Assembly: GCA_027457225.1 (NCBI GenBank)
Contig: DAIDTL010000044.1
Coordinates: 1 to 8,114, forward strand
DNA: 8,114 nucleotides
DNA from: Ferrovaceae bacterium
GTDB lineage: Bacteria > Pseudomonadota > Gammaproteobacteria > Burkholderiales > Ferrovaceae
Direction of reading: 5' to 3'
The notes beneath the pieces were generated by a model. The model saw nothing but the letters and a program-made list of their open reading frames with translations, was not told the DNA's origin and did not search any database. The position numbers and the translations under genes were made by a program. Positions 1-7,069 of this stretch are shown one piece after another. The stretch's first letter is position 1. Each line of letters begins with the position of its first letter.

Positions 1-416
1 GCATGGCCGGTGGCCCACCGGGCGATCTCTATGTCGTGGTCCAGATTCGTTCCCACCCAGTGTTTGAACGCGATGGCACGGACCTGCACTGTGATATGCC
101 GATCAGCTTTGGCGTGGCCGCTTTGGGCGGCGAAATCGAAATCCCAACTCTGGAAGGGCATGCCAAGCTAAAGGTTCCGGCCGAAACCCAAACTGGACAG
201 GTCTTTCGCCTGCGTGGCAAAGGCATCAAGGGACTCCGCAGCAGTGGTTACGGCGATCTGATGTGTCACGTCGTGGTAGAAACTCCGGTCAAGCTAACCG
301 AAGCACAAAAGGAATTATTGCGACAACTGGAAACATCCACGCGCGGAAGTGACACGCATAATCCGCGGGCCAAGACGTTTATGGACAAGGTCAAGGACTT
401 CTTCAGCACCCCCTGA
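1..416 (+). CDS. dnaJ: Chaperone protein DnaJ, C-terminal part (5' end outside window)
   Basis: This is the C-terminal portion of the Hsp40 co-chaperone DnaJ, which delivers unfolded clients to DnaK and stimulates its ATPase in the cytoplasm. The frame is open from the left edge; the ATG at base 3 is an internal Met, not the start. About 137 residues are visible, covering the end of substrate-binding domain CTD1/CTD2 and the C-terminal tail. Landmarks are PPGDLYVVV near the beginning, FERDGTDL, the highly conserved ALGGEIEIPTL, ETQTGQVFRLRGKGIK, GDLMCHVVVETP and the ending NPRAKTFMDKVKDFF, all of which align closely with E. coli DnaJ. The J domain, G/F region and zinc-finger repeats must lie upstream and cannot be checked here. 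The stop is TGA at 414-416, six bases from the cysS stop on the other strand. The paralogue CbpA is less likely, because the tail is that of true DnaJ. Confidence 0.95.
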   Translation, partial: MAGGPPGDLYVVVQIRSHPVFERDGTDLHCDMPISFGVAALGGEIEIPTLEGHAKLKVPAETQTGQVFRLRGKGIKGLRSSGYGDLMCHVVVETPVKLTEAQKELLRQLETSTRGSDTHNPRAKTFMDKVKDFFSTP

Positions 417-422
417 TTCCTG

Positions 423-1844
423 CTACCCCCTGCGCCAGATCGTGCCCTGAGGCCCGTCCTCAAGAACGATCCCCTCAGCCAACAATGCCCTTCGAATTCG
501 ATCAGCCTCGACAAAATTTTTAATACTTCGGGCTGCATTCCGGTCCTGGATCAAGGCCTCAATGCGCCCCGCTTCAGATGCCGCGTGAGACACAGGAGAA
601 ACGCCTGCGTCATTGAGAATGCGCCCTGCCCCCTCCTGCATCCAACGATCCGGACTTCGACCCAACAGTCCCATGATCTGTGCCAATCGGTAGAGTTGTG
701 TTGCGACAGCGTCGCTGGCGCTGCGGTTGGTTTCACGCGCCAATGCGAACAACACAGCTACGGCCTCTGGCGTGTTGAAATCATCATCCAGGGCGTCCTT
801 GAATTGTTGCGCTGCTTCGTCATTCCAGTCCACTGCCCCCGCCGTTACCTCGCGCCCCCGCAATGCTGTATAGAGCGTATTGAGTGCCTGGCGCGCATCT
901 TCGAGGTGACTGTCGGTATAGTTGAGAGGACTGCGATAATGACCCCGCAGCAAAAAGAAACGAATCACTTCCGCATCGAAAACTTTGAGCACCTCTTCAA
1001 TGGTGAAGAAATTGCCCAGCGACTTGGACATCTTTTCATCGTTGACCCGGAGAAATCCATTGTGCATCCAGACGTTGACAAATGGGTGCCCGTGCGCCCC
1101 TTCACTCTGCGCGATTTCGTTTTCGTGATGAGGAAACTGGAGGTCATGTCCTCCCCCATGAATGTCAAAATGTTCACCCAGGAAATGTTCGCTCATGGCC
1201 GAGCATTCAATGTGCCACCCAGGACGCCCCGGTCCCCAGGGCGAGGGCCAATTGGGCTCATCGGGTTTTGCTGCTTTCCACAAAACGAAGTCGAGGGGAT
1301 CTTTCTTGTGGGTGTCTATCGCAATCCGTTCACCCGCACGCAAATCTTCCAGGGATTTACCGGATAATTTGCCGTAGCCTGGAAAATCACGTACTGAATA
1401 ATAAACGTCTCCATTACTTCCCACGTAAGCCAGCCCGCGGGAAATCAAGGTCTCTATCATGACGATCATGCCCGGCACATGTTCAGTAGCGCGCGGCTCA
1501 AAGGTAGGAGGCAACACATTGAGGCGAGACAGATCGCTATGCATGGCATCAATCATACGCCCGGTCAGGGCGCCGATTGTTTCATGATTTTTAGCTGCAC
1601 GTTCAATGATTTTATCGTCAATATCGGTGATGTTGCGTACATATGTCACGATATAGCCTGATGCCTGCAACCAACGGTAAACCAGGTCAAAATTGACCAA
1701 CATGCGTGCATGTCCCAGATGGCATCGGTCGTAGACGGTCATGCCACACACGTACATGCGAACCTTGCCTGGCTCGATGGATTGAAATTGCACTACGGAA
1801 CGGGTTAGCGTATTGAAGAGTTTGAGCATGGTCTGAATGGACAT
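423..1844 (-). CDS. cysS: Cysteine--tRNA ligase (cysteinyl-tRNA synthetase)
   Basis: This class I aminoacyl-tRNA synthetase charges tRNA-Cys with cysteine using ATP in the cytoplasm. The 473-residue product is full length (E. coli has 461). The catalytic domain shows MYVCGMTVYD with Zn ligand C33, the HIGH-type motif HLGH at 42-45, NITDIDDKI near 71-79, GRPGWHIECSAM with Zn ligand C214, HGGG.DL.FPHHENEIAQ with Zn ligands H239 and E243, and KMSKS at 271-275. The anticodon-binding region follows, with DDDFNTPEA and the typical ending LEDGPQGT.WRR. The start is uncertain: the ATG at 1844-1842 has only a weak AGG just upstream, while a second ATG at 1829-1827 (Met6) begins MLKLFNTLTR, exactly where most family members begin, but has no visible ribosome binding site. 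The gene is divergent from the TPR gene and convergent with dnaJ. The enzyme identity is secure. Confidence 0.98.
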   Translation of the reverse strand: MSIQTMLKLFNTLTRSVVQFQSIEPGKVRMYVCGMTVYDRCHLGHARMLVNFDLVYRWLQASGYIVTYVRNITDIDDKIIERAAKNHETIGALTGRMIDAMHSDLSRLNVLPPTFEPRATEHVPGMIVMIETLISRGLAYVGSNGDVYYSVRDFPGYGKLSGKSLEDLRAGERIAIDTHKKDPLDFVLWKAAKPDEPNWPSPWGPGRPGWHIECSAMSEHFLGEHFDIHGGGHDLQFPHHENEIAQSEGAHGHPFVNVWMHNGFLRVNDEKMSKSLGNFFTIEEVLKVFDAEVIRFFLLRGHYRSPLNYTDSHLEDARQALNTLYTALRGREVTAGAVDWNDEAAQQFKDALDDDFNTPEAVAVLFALARETNRSASDAVATQLYRLAQIMGLLGRSPDRWMQEGAGRILNDAGVSPVSHAASEAGRIEALIQDRNAARSIKNFVEADRIRRALLAEGIVLEDGPQGTIWRRG

Positions 1845-1876
1845 CCGCCTGCTTGAGCGGCCTCTCTCCGGCGCGC

Positions 1877-1905
1877 TGGAAGATGACGCAGTTTATTGAT
1901 ATAAT
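1877..1905 (+). promoter_or_regulatory. Candidate extended -10 promoter for the TPR-ppiB-lpxH operon
   Basis: In the 103-base divergent intergenic region, TATAAT at 1900-1905 matches the sigma-70 -10 consensus exactly and is preceded by TG plus one base (1897-1899), giving a perfect extended -10 element. Seventeen bases upstream, TGGAAG (1877-1882) is a poor -35 match, which extended -10 promoters tolerate. Transcription would begin near 1912, leaving a leader of about 36 bases before the TPR start codon. The assignment rests on consensus matching and position only. Confidence 0.5.
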
Positions 1906-1929
1906 TAAAGTTTCTGCTTCCTTGATCAA
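1901..1929 (-). promoter_or_regulatory. Candidate cysS promoter (weak)
   Basis: On the minus strand TTGATC (1929-1924) and AATTAT (1906-1901) are separated by 17 bases, each matching four of six positions of the sigma-70 consensus. The -35 lies inside the 8-base palindrome TTGATCAA (1922-1929), and the -10 overlaps the TATAAT of the divergent promoter, so the two polymerases would compete for the same DNA. The leader to cysS would be about 50 bases. This is a tentative call. Confidence 0.25.
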
Positions 1930-1947
1930 CGACAAGTATAACACGAT

Positions 1948-2550
1948 ATGGCTCTTCACCCCGCCGCAGCACGCGCGATTCTGGCGATTTTGATGACAGG
2001 TCTATGCCGTGTTGGGGTAGCCCAGGAGGCTGTAGCCACTCCTCCCTCTCCAGCCGAGGCTCCTCTGTCTGTAACGGCACCTCTGCCCGTCGCCACGGCA
2101 ACCCCCCTCCCTGCGGACAGTCCAGTCAGCAGTCCCAAAGCCATCCAGAAATTGGCAAGCGAAGGCAAATTACAGGAAGCCCTGATGGCCGCGGATCAGT
2201 ATCTGGAGACCAATTCCCAGGATGGGACCGTATTGTTTCTCAAGGCCAAAATCCTGACCAAACTGGGAAAAACGGATGACGCCATTACAGTGCTGGAGGG
2301 AATGACTGAGCGTTTTCCAGAGATGGTAACGCCTTACAATAATCTAGCCGCGTTATATTCCGCCAAAGGCCGTTTGGACGATGCCCGAAAAACCCTTGAA
2401 ATGGCGCTGATGGTTCAGCCCAACTACGCCACGGCTTACGAAAATCTCGCTGACCTGTACCTGGCTCTGGCCCGTCAGTCCTATGCCCATGCATTGAAGC
2501 TGGATCCCAACAACAAAACCCTCAAGGCCAAGGCCGACAAACTCAATTAA
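1948..2550 (+). CDS. Exported tetratricopeptide (TPR) repeat protein
   Basis: A 200-residue protein of unknown specific function. Residues 1-25 look like a short Sec signal peptide (A10 to L19 hydrophobic, likely cleavage after GVA at 25), so it is probably periplasmic. Cys20 is not in a lipobox, since the preceding residue is Leu. Residues 26-64 form a Pro/Ala/Thr-rich low-complexity linker. Four TPR-like units follow at about 62-95, 94-126, 127-160 and 161-189; the clearest are units three (NNLAALYSAKG...A) and four (ENLADLY...ALKLDPNN). The fourth lacks about five residues between its two helices. TPRs form helical scaffolds for protein binding. It is the first gene of a tight operon with ppiB and lpxH, an arrangement I recall from betaproteobacteria and relatives, so a role in envelope assembly is possible but unproven. 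The frame has a stop just upstream of the ATG, so no earlier start exists; no ribosome binding site is visible. Confidence 0.88.
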   Translation: MALHPAAARAILAILMTGLCRVGVAQEAVATPPSPAEAPLSVTAPLPVATATPLPADSPVSSPKAIQKLASEGKLQEALMAADQYLETNSQDGTVLFLKAKILTKLGKTDDAITVLEGMTERFPEMVTPYNNLAALYSAKGRLDDARKTLEMALMVQPNYATAYENLADLYLALARQSYAHALKLDPNNKTLKAKADKLN

Positions 2551-2561
2551 CTGGAGATACC

Positions 2562-3053
2562 ATGGTTCGTTTAAAAACCAATTTTGGCGATATTGTTCTG
2601 GAACTCAATGCCGAAAAGGCGCCTAAAACTGTAGCCAATTTTTTGGAATATGTGGAAGCCGGCTTCTATAACAACACGATTTTTCACCGCGTCATCGACG
2701 GCTTCATGATTCAGGGTGGGGGCTTCGAACCGGGCATGAAAGAAAAACAGGCTCGTGCTTCAATTGAAAACGAAGCTGCCAATGGCCTCTCCAACGAATG
2801 CCATACCATTGCCATGGCCCGTACATCCGATCCGCACTCCGCCAGTGCACAGTTTTTTATCAACGTCAAAGACAACAGCTTTCTCGACTTCAGCGCGCCA
2901 ACGCGTGATGGGTTTGGCTATTGTGTTTTCGGTAAAGTCACTGAGGGTCAGGACGTGATTGCCCGGATCAAAAGTGCCGCCACAGGCAACCGTGCCGGGC
3001 ATGGTGATGTGCCCAAGGAAGATGTCGTAATCGAAAGTGCCCAGGTCATCTAG
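2562..3053 (+). CDS. ppiB: Peptidyl-prolyl cis-trans isomerase B (cyclophilin type)
   Basis: This cyclophilin catalyses cis-trans isomerisation of X-Pro bonds to help protein folding. At 163 residues it nearly equals E. coli PpiB (164) and aligns along the whole length. The signature NNTIFHRVI.GFMIQGGGFEPG carries the catalytic Arg43 and Gln51, followed by AMART.DPHSASAQFFIN (active-site region, residues 84-101), FLDF, GYCVFGKV and the PpiB-type ending DVPKEDVVIES. There is no signal peptide, so it should be the cytoplasmic PpiB rather than periplasmic PpiA. The ATG is preceded by GGAG (2553-2556) at five bases, a good ribosome binding site. It begins 11 bases after the TPR gene stop and ends 10 bases before the preferred lpxH start, so the three are very likely co-transcribed. 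Confidence 0.97.
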   Translation: MVRLKTNFGDIVLELNAEKAPKTVANFLEYVEAGFYNNTIFHRVIDGFMIQGGGFEPGMKEKQARASIENEAANGLSNECHTIAMARTSDPHSASAQFFINVKDNSFLDFSAPTRDGFGYCVFGKVTEGQDVIARIKSAATGNRAGHGDVPKEDVVIESAQVI

Positions 3054-3063
3054 CGCGCCACTC

Positions 3064-3789
3064 GTGTCACACACTCTGTTCATTTCTGATCTGCATCTGT
3101 CTGAGGATACGCCACTCATTCGCAAGCGTTTTCTGGAATTTCTGGCCGGCCCCTGCCGCGATGCGGATGCCCTCTACATTCTGGGTGATCTATTCGAAAC
3201 GTGGGTAGGTGACGATGACATTCCCGCGCCATTCAATCGCAAAGTCGTGGAAGCCCTGAATGAGCTCACGTCTTCAGGAACAGCCATGTTCCTGATGCAT
3301 GGTAATCGGGATTTTCTGATCGGTGAGAATTTTGCAAAAGCTTGTGGTGCCACCTTGCTGCCTGATCCGACCGAGATTCTTCTGTATGGCGTACGCACCG
3401 TGCTGACCCATGGGGACCAATTATGCACGGATGATGCCGAGTATCAGACCTACCGAAAGCAAGTCCGTAGCGCTGCCTGGCAACGCCAAGTGCTGGCATT
3501 ACCGCTGGAAACACGCTACAAGATGGCTCTCGATGCCACCACAATGAGTCTCAAGGCCAAGCAATCCAAAACCGTGGAGATTATGGATGTGGCGCCCCAA
3601 GCGGTCACTGACCTGTTGCGAAAATACGAGTATCCACGGCTGATTCACGGTCATACCCATCGACCGGCCCGTCATGTTTATCGACTGGATGATCACTCCT
3701 GCGAGCGTTGGGTGCTCCAGGACTGGACCACGACCCGTTCAGGAACCCTGCGCTGCGACAGTGAAGGCTGCCGGTTCGTACCGCTTTAG
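3064..3789 (+). CDS. lpxH: UDP-2,3-diacylglucosamine diphosphatase
   Basis: LpxH hydrolyses UDP-2,3-diacylglucosamine to lipid X and UMP, the fourth step of lipid A synthesis, as a peripheral inner-membrane calcineurin-like metallophosphoesterase using Mn2+. The metal-binding motifs are all present: DLH (D9, H11), GDLFE.W.GDDD (D42), GNRDF (N81), HGD (H116) and HGHTHRPA (H195, H197). CTDD.EYQ.YR and the MDV segment are also LpxH-typical. The chosen start is GTG at 3064, which begins VSHTLFISDLHL in register with E. coli MATLFIADLHL and gives 241 residues (E. coli 240). An in-frame GTG at 3037, inside ppiB, would add nine residues with no family support. Neither start has a clear Shine-Dalgarno sequence, so translation is probably coupled to ppiB. 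The stop overlaps the end of metZ on the other strand. Confidence 0.96.
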   Translation: MSHTLFISDLHLSEDTPLIRKRFLEFLAGPCRDADALYILGDLFETWVGDDDIPAPFNRKVVEALNELTSSGTAMFLMHGNRDFLIGENFAKACGATLLPDPTEILLYGVRTVLTHGDQLCTDDAEYQTYRKQVRSAAWQRQVLALPLETRYKMALDATTMSLKAKQSKTVEIMDVAPQAVTDLLRKYEYPRLIHGHTHRPARHVYRLDDHSCERWVLQDWTTTRSGTLRCDSEGCRFVPL

Positions 3790-4961
3790 CCCAACCCGTT
3801 GATCAGATCTGCCTTCAGATCACGCACAGATTCCAAACCGACCGAGAGCCGGATCATTCCTGGACCAATACCCGCCGCCTGACGGGCTTCTTCAGAAATG
3901 CGCCCATGGGTGGTGGTTGCAGGATGCGTTATGGTGCTCTTGGTGTCTCCAAGATTCCCCGTGATGGAAATGACGCGAGTGGCATCGATGATGTGCCATG
4001 CCTGGCTCTGCCCACCCACAACATCGAAAGTAACAATGGCACCACCGCAAGTTTGTTGACGACGGGCCAGATCATATTGCGGGTGAGAAGGCAGTCCAGG
4101 GTAATACACCCGTGCCACTGCTGGGTGACGTTCCAGCCATTCGGCAAGAGCAAGCGCATTTTTGGATTGCGCTTCCATCCGGATTTTCAGCGTCTCGAGC
4201 CCCTTAAGACAGACCCAGGCATTGAACGCGCTCATGGTAGGGCCTGCTGTTCGCAAAAATTGATAAATCCCACCGTCCATCAACAACTGTTTCGACCCCA
4301 CAATCGCTCCCCCCAGGACGCGTCCCTGGCCATCAAGGTATTTGGTGGCAGAGTGAATGACAAGGTCCGCTCCCAGTGCCAATGGACGCTGTAATGCGGG
4401 CGTGCAAAAGCAGTTATCCACGACGAGGGTCACCGAAGCAGAGCGAGCCACTTGGGACAACGCGGCGATGTCTACCAGCTCCATGGTGGGATTGGACGGG
4501 GTCTCCACGAAGAACATCCTGGTATTTGGGCGCACGGCCTGTTTCCAGGCCTCGAGATCGCTCAGCGGCACAAATGAGGTGGTGACCCCAAAACGTCCCA
4601 TGATATTAACCAGCAATTGCACCGTACTTCCGAAAATACTATGGGAAGCCACGATGTGATCCCCTGCCTTGAGCAACCCCATAATGGTACTCAAGATAGC
4701 TGACATGCCGCTTGCCGTAGCCACACAAGCTTCCCCGCCCTCCAGGGCAGCCAGACGATCCTGAAAGGCCGTCACTGTAGGATTGGTAAAACGAGAGTAA
4801 ACGTTTCCGGATTCACGATTGCAAAATCGGTCGGCAGCTTGCTGAGCATTTACGAATACGTAACTCGAGGTGAGAAACAGCGCCTCCGAGTGTTCGTTAA
4901 ACGCACTGCGTTGTATCCCGGCTCGAACGGCCAGGGTTTCAAGATCAAGTTCTTCGTTCAC
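3786..4961 (-). CDS. metZ: O-succinylhomoserine sulfhydrylase
   Basis: This PLP-dependent enzyme of the Cys/Met metabolism (gamma) family makes homocysteine directly from O-succinylhomoserine and sulfide, bypassing cystathionine. The 391-residue protein opens with the MetZ-like LETLAVRAG and HSEALFLTSSYVF. Visible motifs are YSRFTNPT (Y55 and R57, phosphate binding from the neighbouring subunit), ATASGMSAI, ETPSNP, D182 in VDN (PLP ring nitrogen) and HSATKYLDGQGRVLGG with the Schiff-base Lys207; the C-terminal part has GDTKSTITHPATTTH and GMIRLSVGLE. Alternatives in the same family are MetB, MetC and O-acetylhomoserine sulfhydrylase; the HSATKYLDGQGR stretch and the purF neighbourhood favour MetZ. 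The start is GTG, two bases after the purF TAG stop, indicating co-transcription and translational coupling. There is no room for a promoter or a SAM-sensing leader of its own. Confidence 0.94.
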   Translation of the reverse strand: MNEELDLETLAVRAGIQRSAFNEHSEALFLTSSYVFVNAQQAADRFCNRESGNVYSRFTNPTVTAFQDRLAALEGGEACVATASGMSAILSTIMGLLKAGDHIVASHSIFGSTVQLLVNIMGRFGVTTSFVPLSDLEAWKQAVRPNTRMFFVETPSNPTMELVDIAALSQVARSASVTLVVDNCFCTPALQRPLALGADLVIHSATKYLDGQGRVLGGAIVGSKQLLMDGGIYQFLRTAGPTMSAFNAWVCLKGLETLKIRMEAQSKNALALAEWLERHPAVARVYYPGLPSHPQYDLARRQQTCGGAIVTFDVVGGQSQAWHIIDATRVISITGNLGDTKSTITHPATTTHGRISEEARQAAGIGPGMIRLSVGLESVRDLKADLINGLG

Positions 4962-4963
4962 GC

Positions 4964-6484
4964 CTATTCAACCGTACTAAGATTGAGATCCAGTTGTTGG
5001 GTTATCTCCTGGTCTGACCGGGTTTCGCCATCGCACCGATGCGCCTCAATATTCGCCAGGTATTCCGGCGTGATGTCCCCCGTAATATAGCAGCCATCAA
5101 AGCAGGAAGAATCAAACCGTTCGATTCCGGGAGTGTCCCTCCCAACGTCCTGTACAAGATCGTCGAGGTCCTGATAGAACACCGCATCAGCACCAATTTC
5201 CAGGGCAATCTCGGCATCCGAGCGCCCGGTGGCCAGCAGTTCCTGACGCGTCGGCATGTCAATGCCATAGACATTCGGAAAACGCACCGGTGGTGCTGCC
5301 GAGGCAAAATAGACCTTGTGCGCACCACAGTCGCGCGCCATCTGGACGATTTCACGACTGGTCGTGCCACGAACAATGGAATCATCCACCAACAACACAT
5401 TTTTGTCTTTGAACTCTAGCCCGATGGCATTGAGCTTTTGGCGTACGGACTTTTTACGCTCTGCCTGCCCTGGCATGATGAAGGTGCGACCGATGTAGCG
5501 GTTTTTGATGAATCCTTCCCGGTAGGGGACGCCCAGTTTGAGGGCAAGCTGTAACGCTCTGGGACGACTCGTGTCCGGGATGGGAATCACGACATCCAGC
5601 TTAAGATCCGGTGCAACACGTCGAATCTTGTTGCCCAGGCTTTCTCCCATTCGAAGCCGGGTTTCATAAACAGAAATACCGTCCATAACCGAATCGGGCC
5701 GGGCCAGGTAGACATATTCGAAGATACATGGATTTTTTTGCGGGGCGTCAGCACAAATTCGATTGTAGAAGTTGCCGCCCTCGTCAATCAGAATAGCTTC
5801 GCCCGGCTCCACATCGCGCATCAGTTCAAAACCCAGTGCATCAAGCGCGACACTTTCGGAAGCCACCATGAACTCCGTCCCCATTGCGGTGACGTTGCGT
5901 CCGATCACCAGGGGACGAATGCCATGGGGATCGCGAAAAGCCAACAATCCATGCCCCGCAATAATGGTGACAGCAGCATAAGCCCCATGGCAACGACGAT
6001 AGACCTGCGCCACTGCACTAAAAATATCCGCCGGATCCAATTTGTGACTCTTGGCGGCATCGTGAAGCTCGTGAGCCAACACGTTAAGCAGTACTTCGGA
6101 GTCGGAATTGGTATTGACGTGGCGTCTATCTTCCTCGAACAGTTCAGCGCGAAGACTTTCGGAGTTGGTAAGGTTGCCGTTATGCCCCAACACGATACCA
6201 AACGGCGAGTTGACGTAGAACGGCTGTGCTTCGGCGGGAGAAACAGCGGATCCCGCAGTGGGATAACGGCAATGTGCGATCCCCACGTTACCTGTCAATG
6301 CACGCATATCGCGAGTGCGAAACACATCGCGCACCAGGCCCAGTCCCTTGTGCATATGAAACGTACTGCCGTCCGCAGTAGCTATGCCAGCCGCATCCTG
6401 GCCCCGGTGCTGGAGCAATTGCAATCCGTCATAGAGCAACTGGTTGACGGGTATCTTGGCAACGATTCCGACAATTCCGCACAT
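4964..6484 (-). CDS. purF: Amidophosphoribosyltransferase (glutamine PRPP amidotransferase)
   Basis: PurF catalyses the committed step of de novo purine synthesis, converting PRPP and glutamine to 5-phosphoribosylamine. The 506 residues match E. coli PurF (505). The N-terminal Ntn glutaminase domain begins MCGIVGI, so Cys2 becomes the N-terminal nucleophile after Met removal; there is no propeptide as in the Bacillus type. Glutamine-site motifs are HCRYPTAG (R73), HNGNL (N102, G103) and NTNSDSE (D128). The phosphoribosyltransferase domain carries PIPDTSRPRAL, the KNRYIGRTFI.P flexible loop near 327-338 and the PRPP loop VLLVDDSIVRGTTS (363-376). It lies 72 bases downstream of cvpA and two bases upstream of metZ. 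A GGGGA about 12 bases before the ATG is a poor ribosome binding site. Purine end products are expected to inhibit it, as in the family; no PurR-like operator was seen. Confidence 0.98.
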   Translation of the reverse strand: MCGIVGIVAKIPVNQLLYDGLQLLQHRGQDAAGIATADGSTFHMHKGLGLVRDVFRTRDMRALTGNVGIAHCRYPTAGSAVSPAEAQPFYVNSPFGIVLGHNGNLTNSESLRAELFEEDRRHVNTNSDSEVLLNVLAHELHDAAKSHKLDPADIFSAVAQVYRRCHGAYAAVTIIAGHGLLAFRDPHGIRPLVIGRNVTAMGTEFMVASESVALDALGFELMRDVEPGEAILIDEGGNFYNRICADAPQKNPCIFEYVYLARPDSVMDGISVYETRLRMGESLGNKIRRVAPDLKLDVVIPIPDTSRPRALQLALKLGVPYREGFIKNRYIGRTFIMPGQAERKKSVRQKLNAIGLEFKDKNVLLVDDSIVRGTTSREIVQMARDCGAHKVYFASAAPPVRFPNVYGIDMPTRQELLATGRSDAEIALEIGADAVFYQDLDDLVQDVGRDTPGIERFDSSCFDGCYITGDITPEYLANIEAHRCDGETRSDQEITQQLDLNLSTVE

Positions 6485-6556
6485 AAAACAGAAGATCCCC
6501 GAAAAATGGTAGTTCCCGGACCGTTGTATTCTACCCTGATTGCCTATCCAAGGGGC

Positions 6557-7069
6557 TTAAAAATGAATGCGCTGGGTCATACTGGCGGGAAGATAGGGCA
6601 TCAACAAGCTTGCGCCCCGTTCCCCTCCACAGTCAATGAAGAGCGACGACTTCCATTCATGTTGTGCGGGAAGCGGAGTCATTCCGGCAAGAAGGACAAG
6701 AATCATCACAAACAACCCTCCCCGGAGAAAACCAAACAGTCCGCCCAAAACACGATTGAGCACTCCCAATCCGGCACTAGTCACCATCGCGTTGAAAACG
6801 TAACCCACCAGTGCCGTAATGAACAATCCAGCCAGAAAAAACATCACGAAGGCTGCCATCAAACGTACAGTTTCACTACTGATGATGGGCACCAGCCAGT
6901 GAGCGCCTGTCAGGCTAAAGGTTTTTGCAAGCCAGAAAGCGACGACCCACCCAATCAGGGAAAAAATTTCTTTGACCACCCCCCGCACCACACCCATCGC
7001 GAGCGAGATCAAAACGATCGCCAGCACGGCCCAGTCAATCCAGGTCAGGCCGGCAATGGTGCCCATCAT
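6557..7069 (-). CDS. cvpA: CvpA family inner-membrane protein
   Basis: A 170-residue polytopic membrane protein of the colicin V production family, named after an E. coli gene needed for colicin V export; its basic molecular function is not settled. Four hydrophobic segments are visible at about 10-28, 33-51, 68-92 and 104-130. The conserved N-terminal pattern W.DW......L...G..RG..KE.....GW is present, and the Gly/Leu-rich stretch R106 to R116 precedes the fourth segment. The tail (131-170) is polar and less conserved. The first ATG overlaps the stop of the upstream SPOR gene (ATGA), so translation is probably coupled, and no Shine-Dalgarno is seen. A second ATG follows directly (Met2). Location directly ahead of purF is the classical cvpA-purF arrangement. 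Confidence 0.93.
   Translation of the reverse strand: MMGTIAGLTWIDWAVLAIVLISLAMGVVRGVVKEIFSLIGWVVAFWLAKTFSLTGAHWLVPIISSETVRLMAAFVMFFLAGLFITALVGYVFNAMVTSAGLGVLNRVLGGLFGFLRGGLFVMILVLLAGMTPLPAQHEWKSSLFIDCGGERGASLLMPYLPASMTQRIHF

Noticed and set aside
448..462. Hairpin as a dnaJ terminator
   Set aside because: The stem is only five base pairs with no following T-run, and the bases encode a conserved CysS motif, which explains the sequence.
585..1367. 260-codon open frame on the plus strand, antisense to cysS
   Set aside because: It lies entirely within cysS, whose full set of catalytic motifs is on the other strand. The translated product has no family features.
1937..1942. TATAAC as a -10 giving a near-leaderless TPR transcript
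   Set aside because: It ends five bases before the ATG, no -35 is present at the right distance, and the extended -10 at 1897-1905 is a far better match.
1987..2010. Lipoprotein signal around Cys20 of the TPR protein
   Set aside because: The residues before the Cys are T-G-L. A lipobox needs a small residue directly before the Cys, so signal peptidase I processing is more likely.
3037..3063. Upstream GTG start for lpxH inside ppiB
   Set aside because: It adds nine residues that do not align with LpxH proteins and has no ribosome binding site. The GTG at 3064 places the N-terminus in register with E. coli LpxH.
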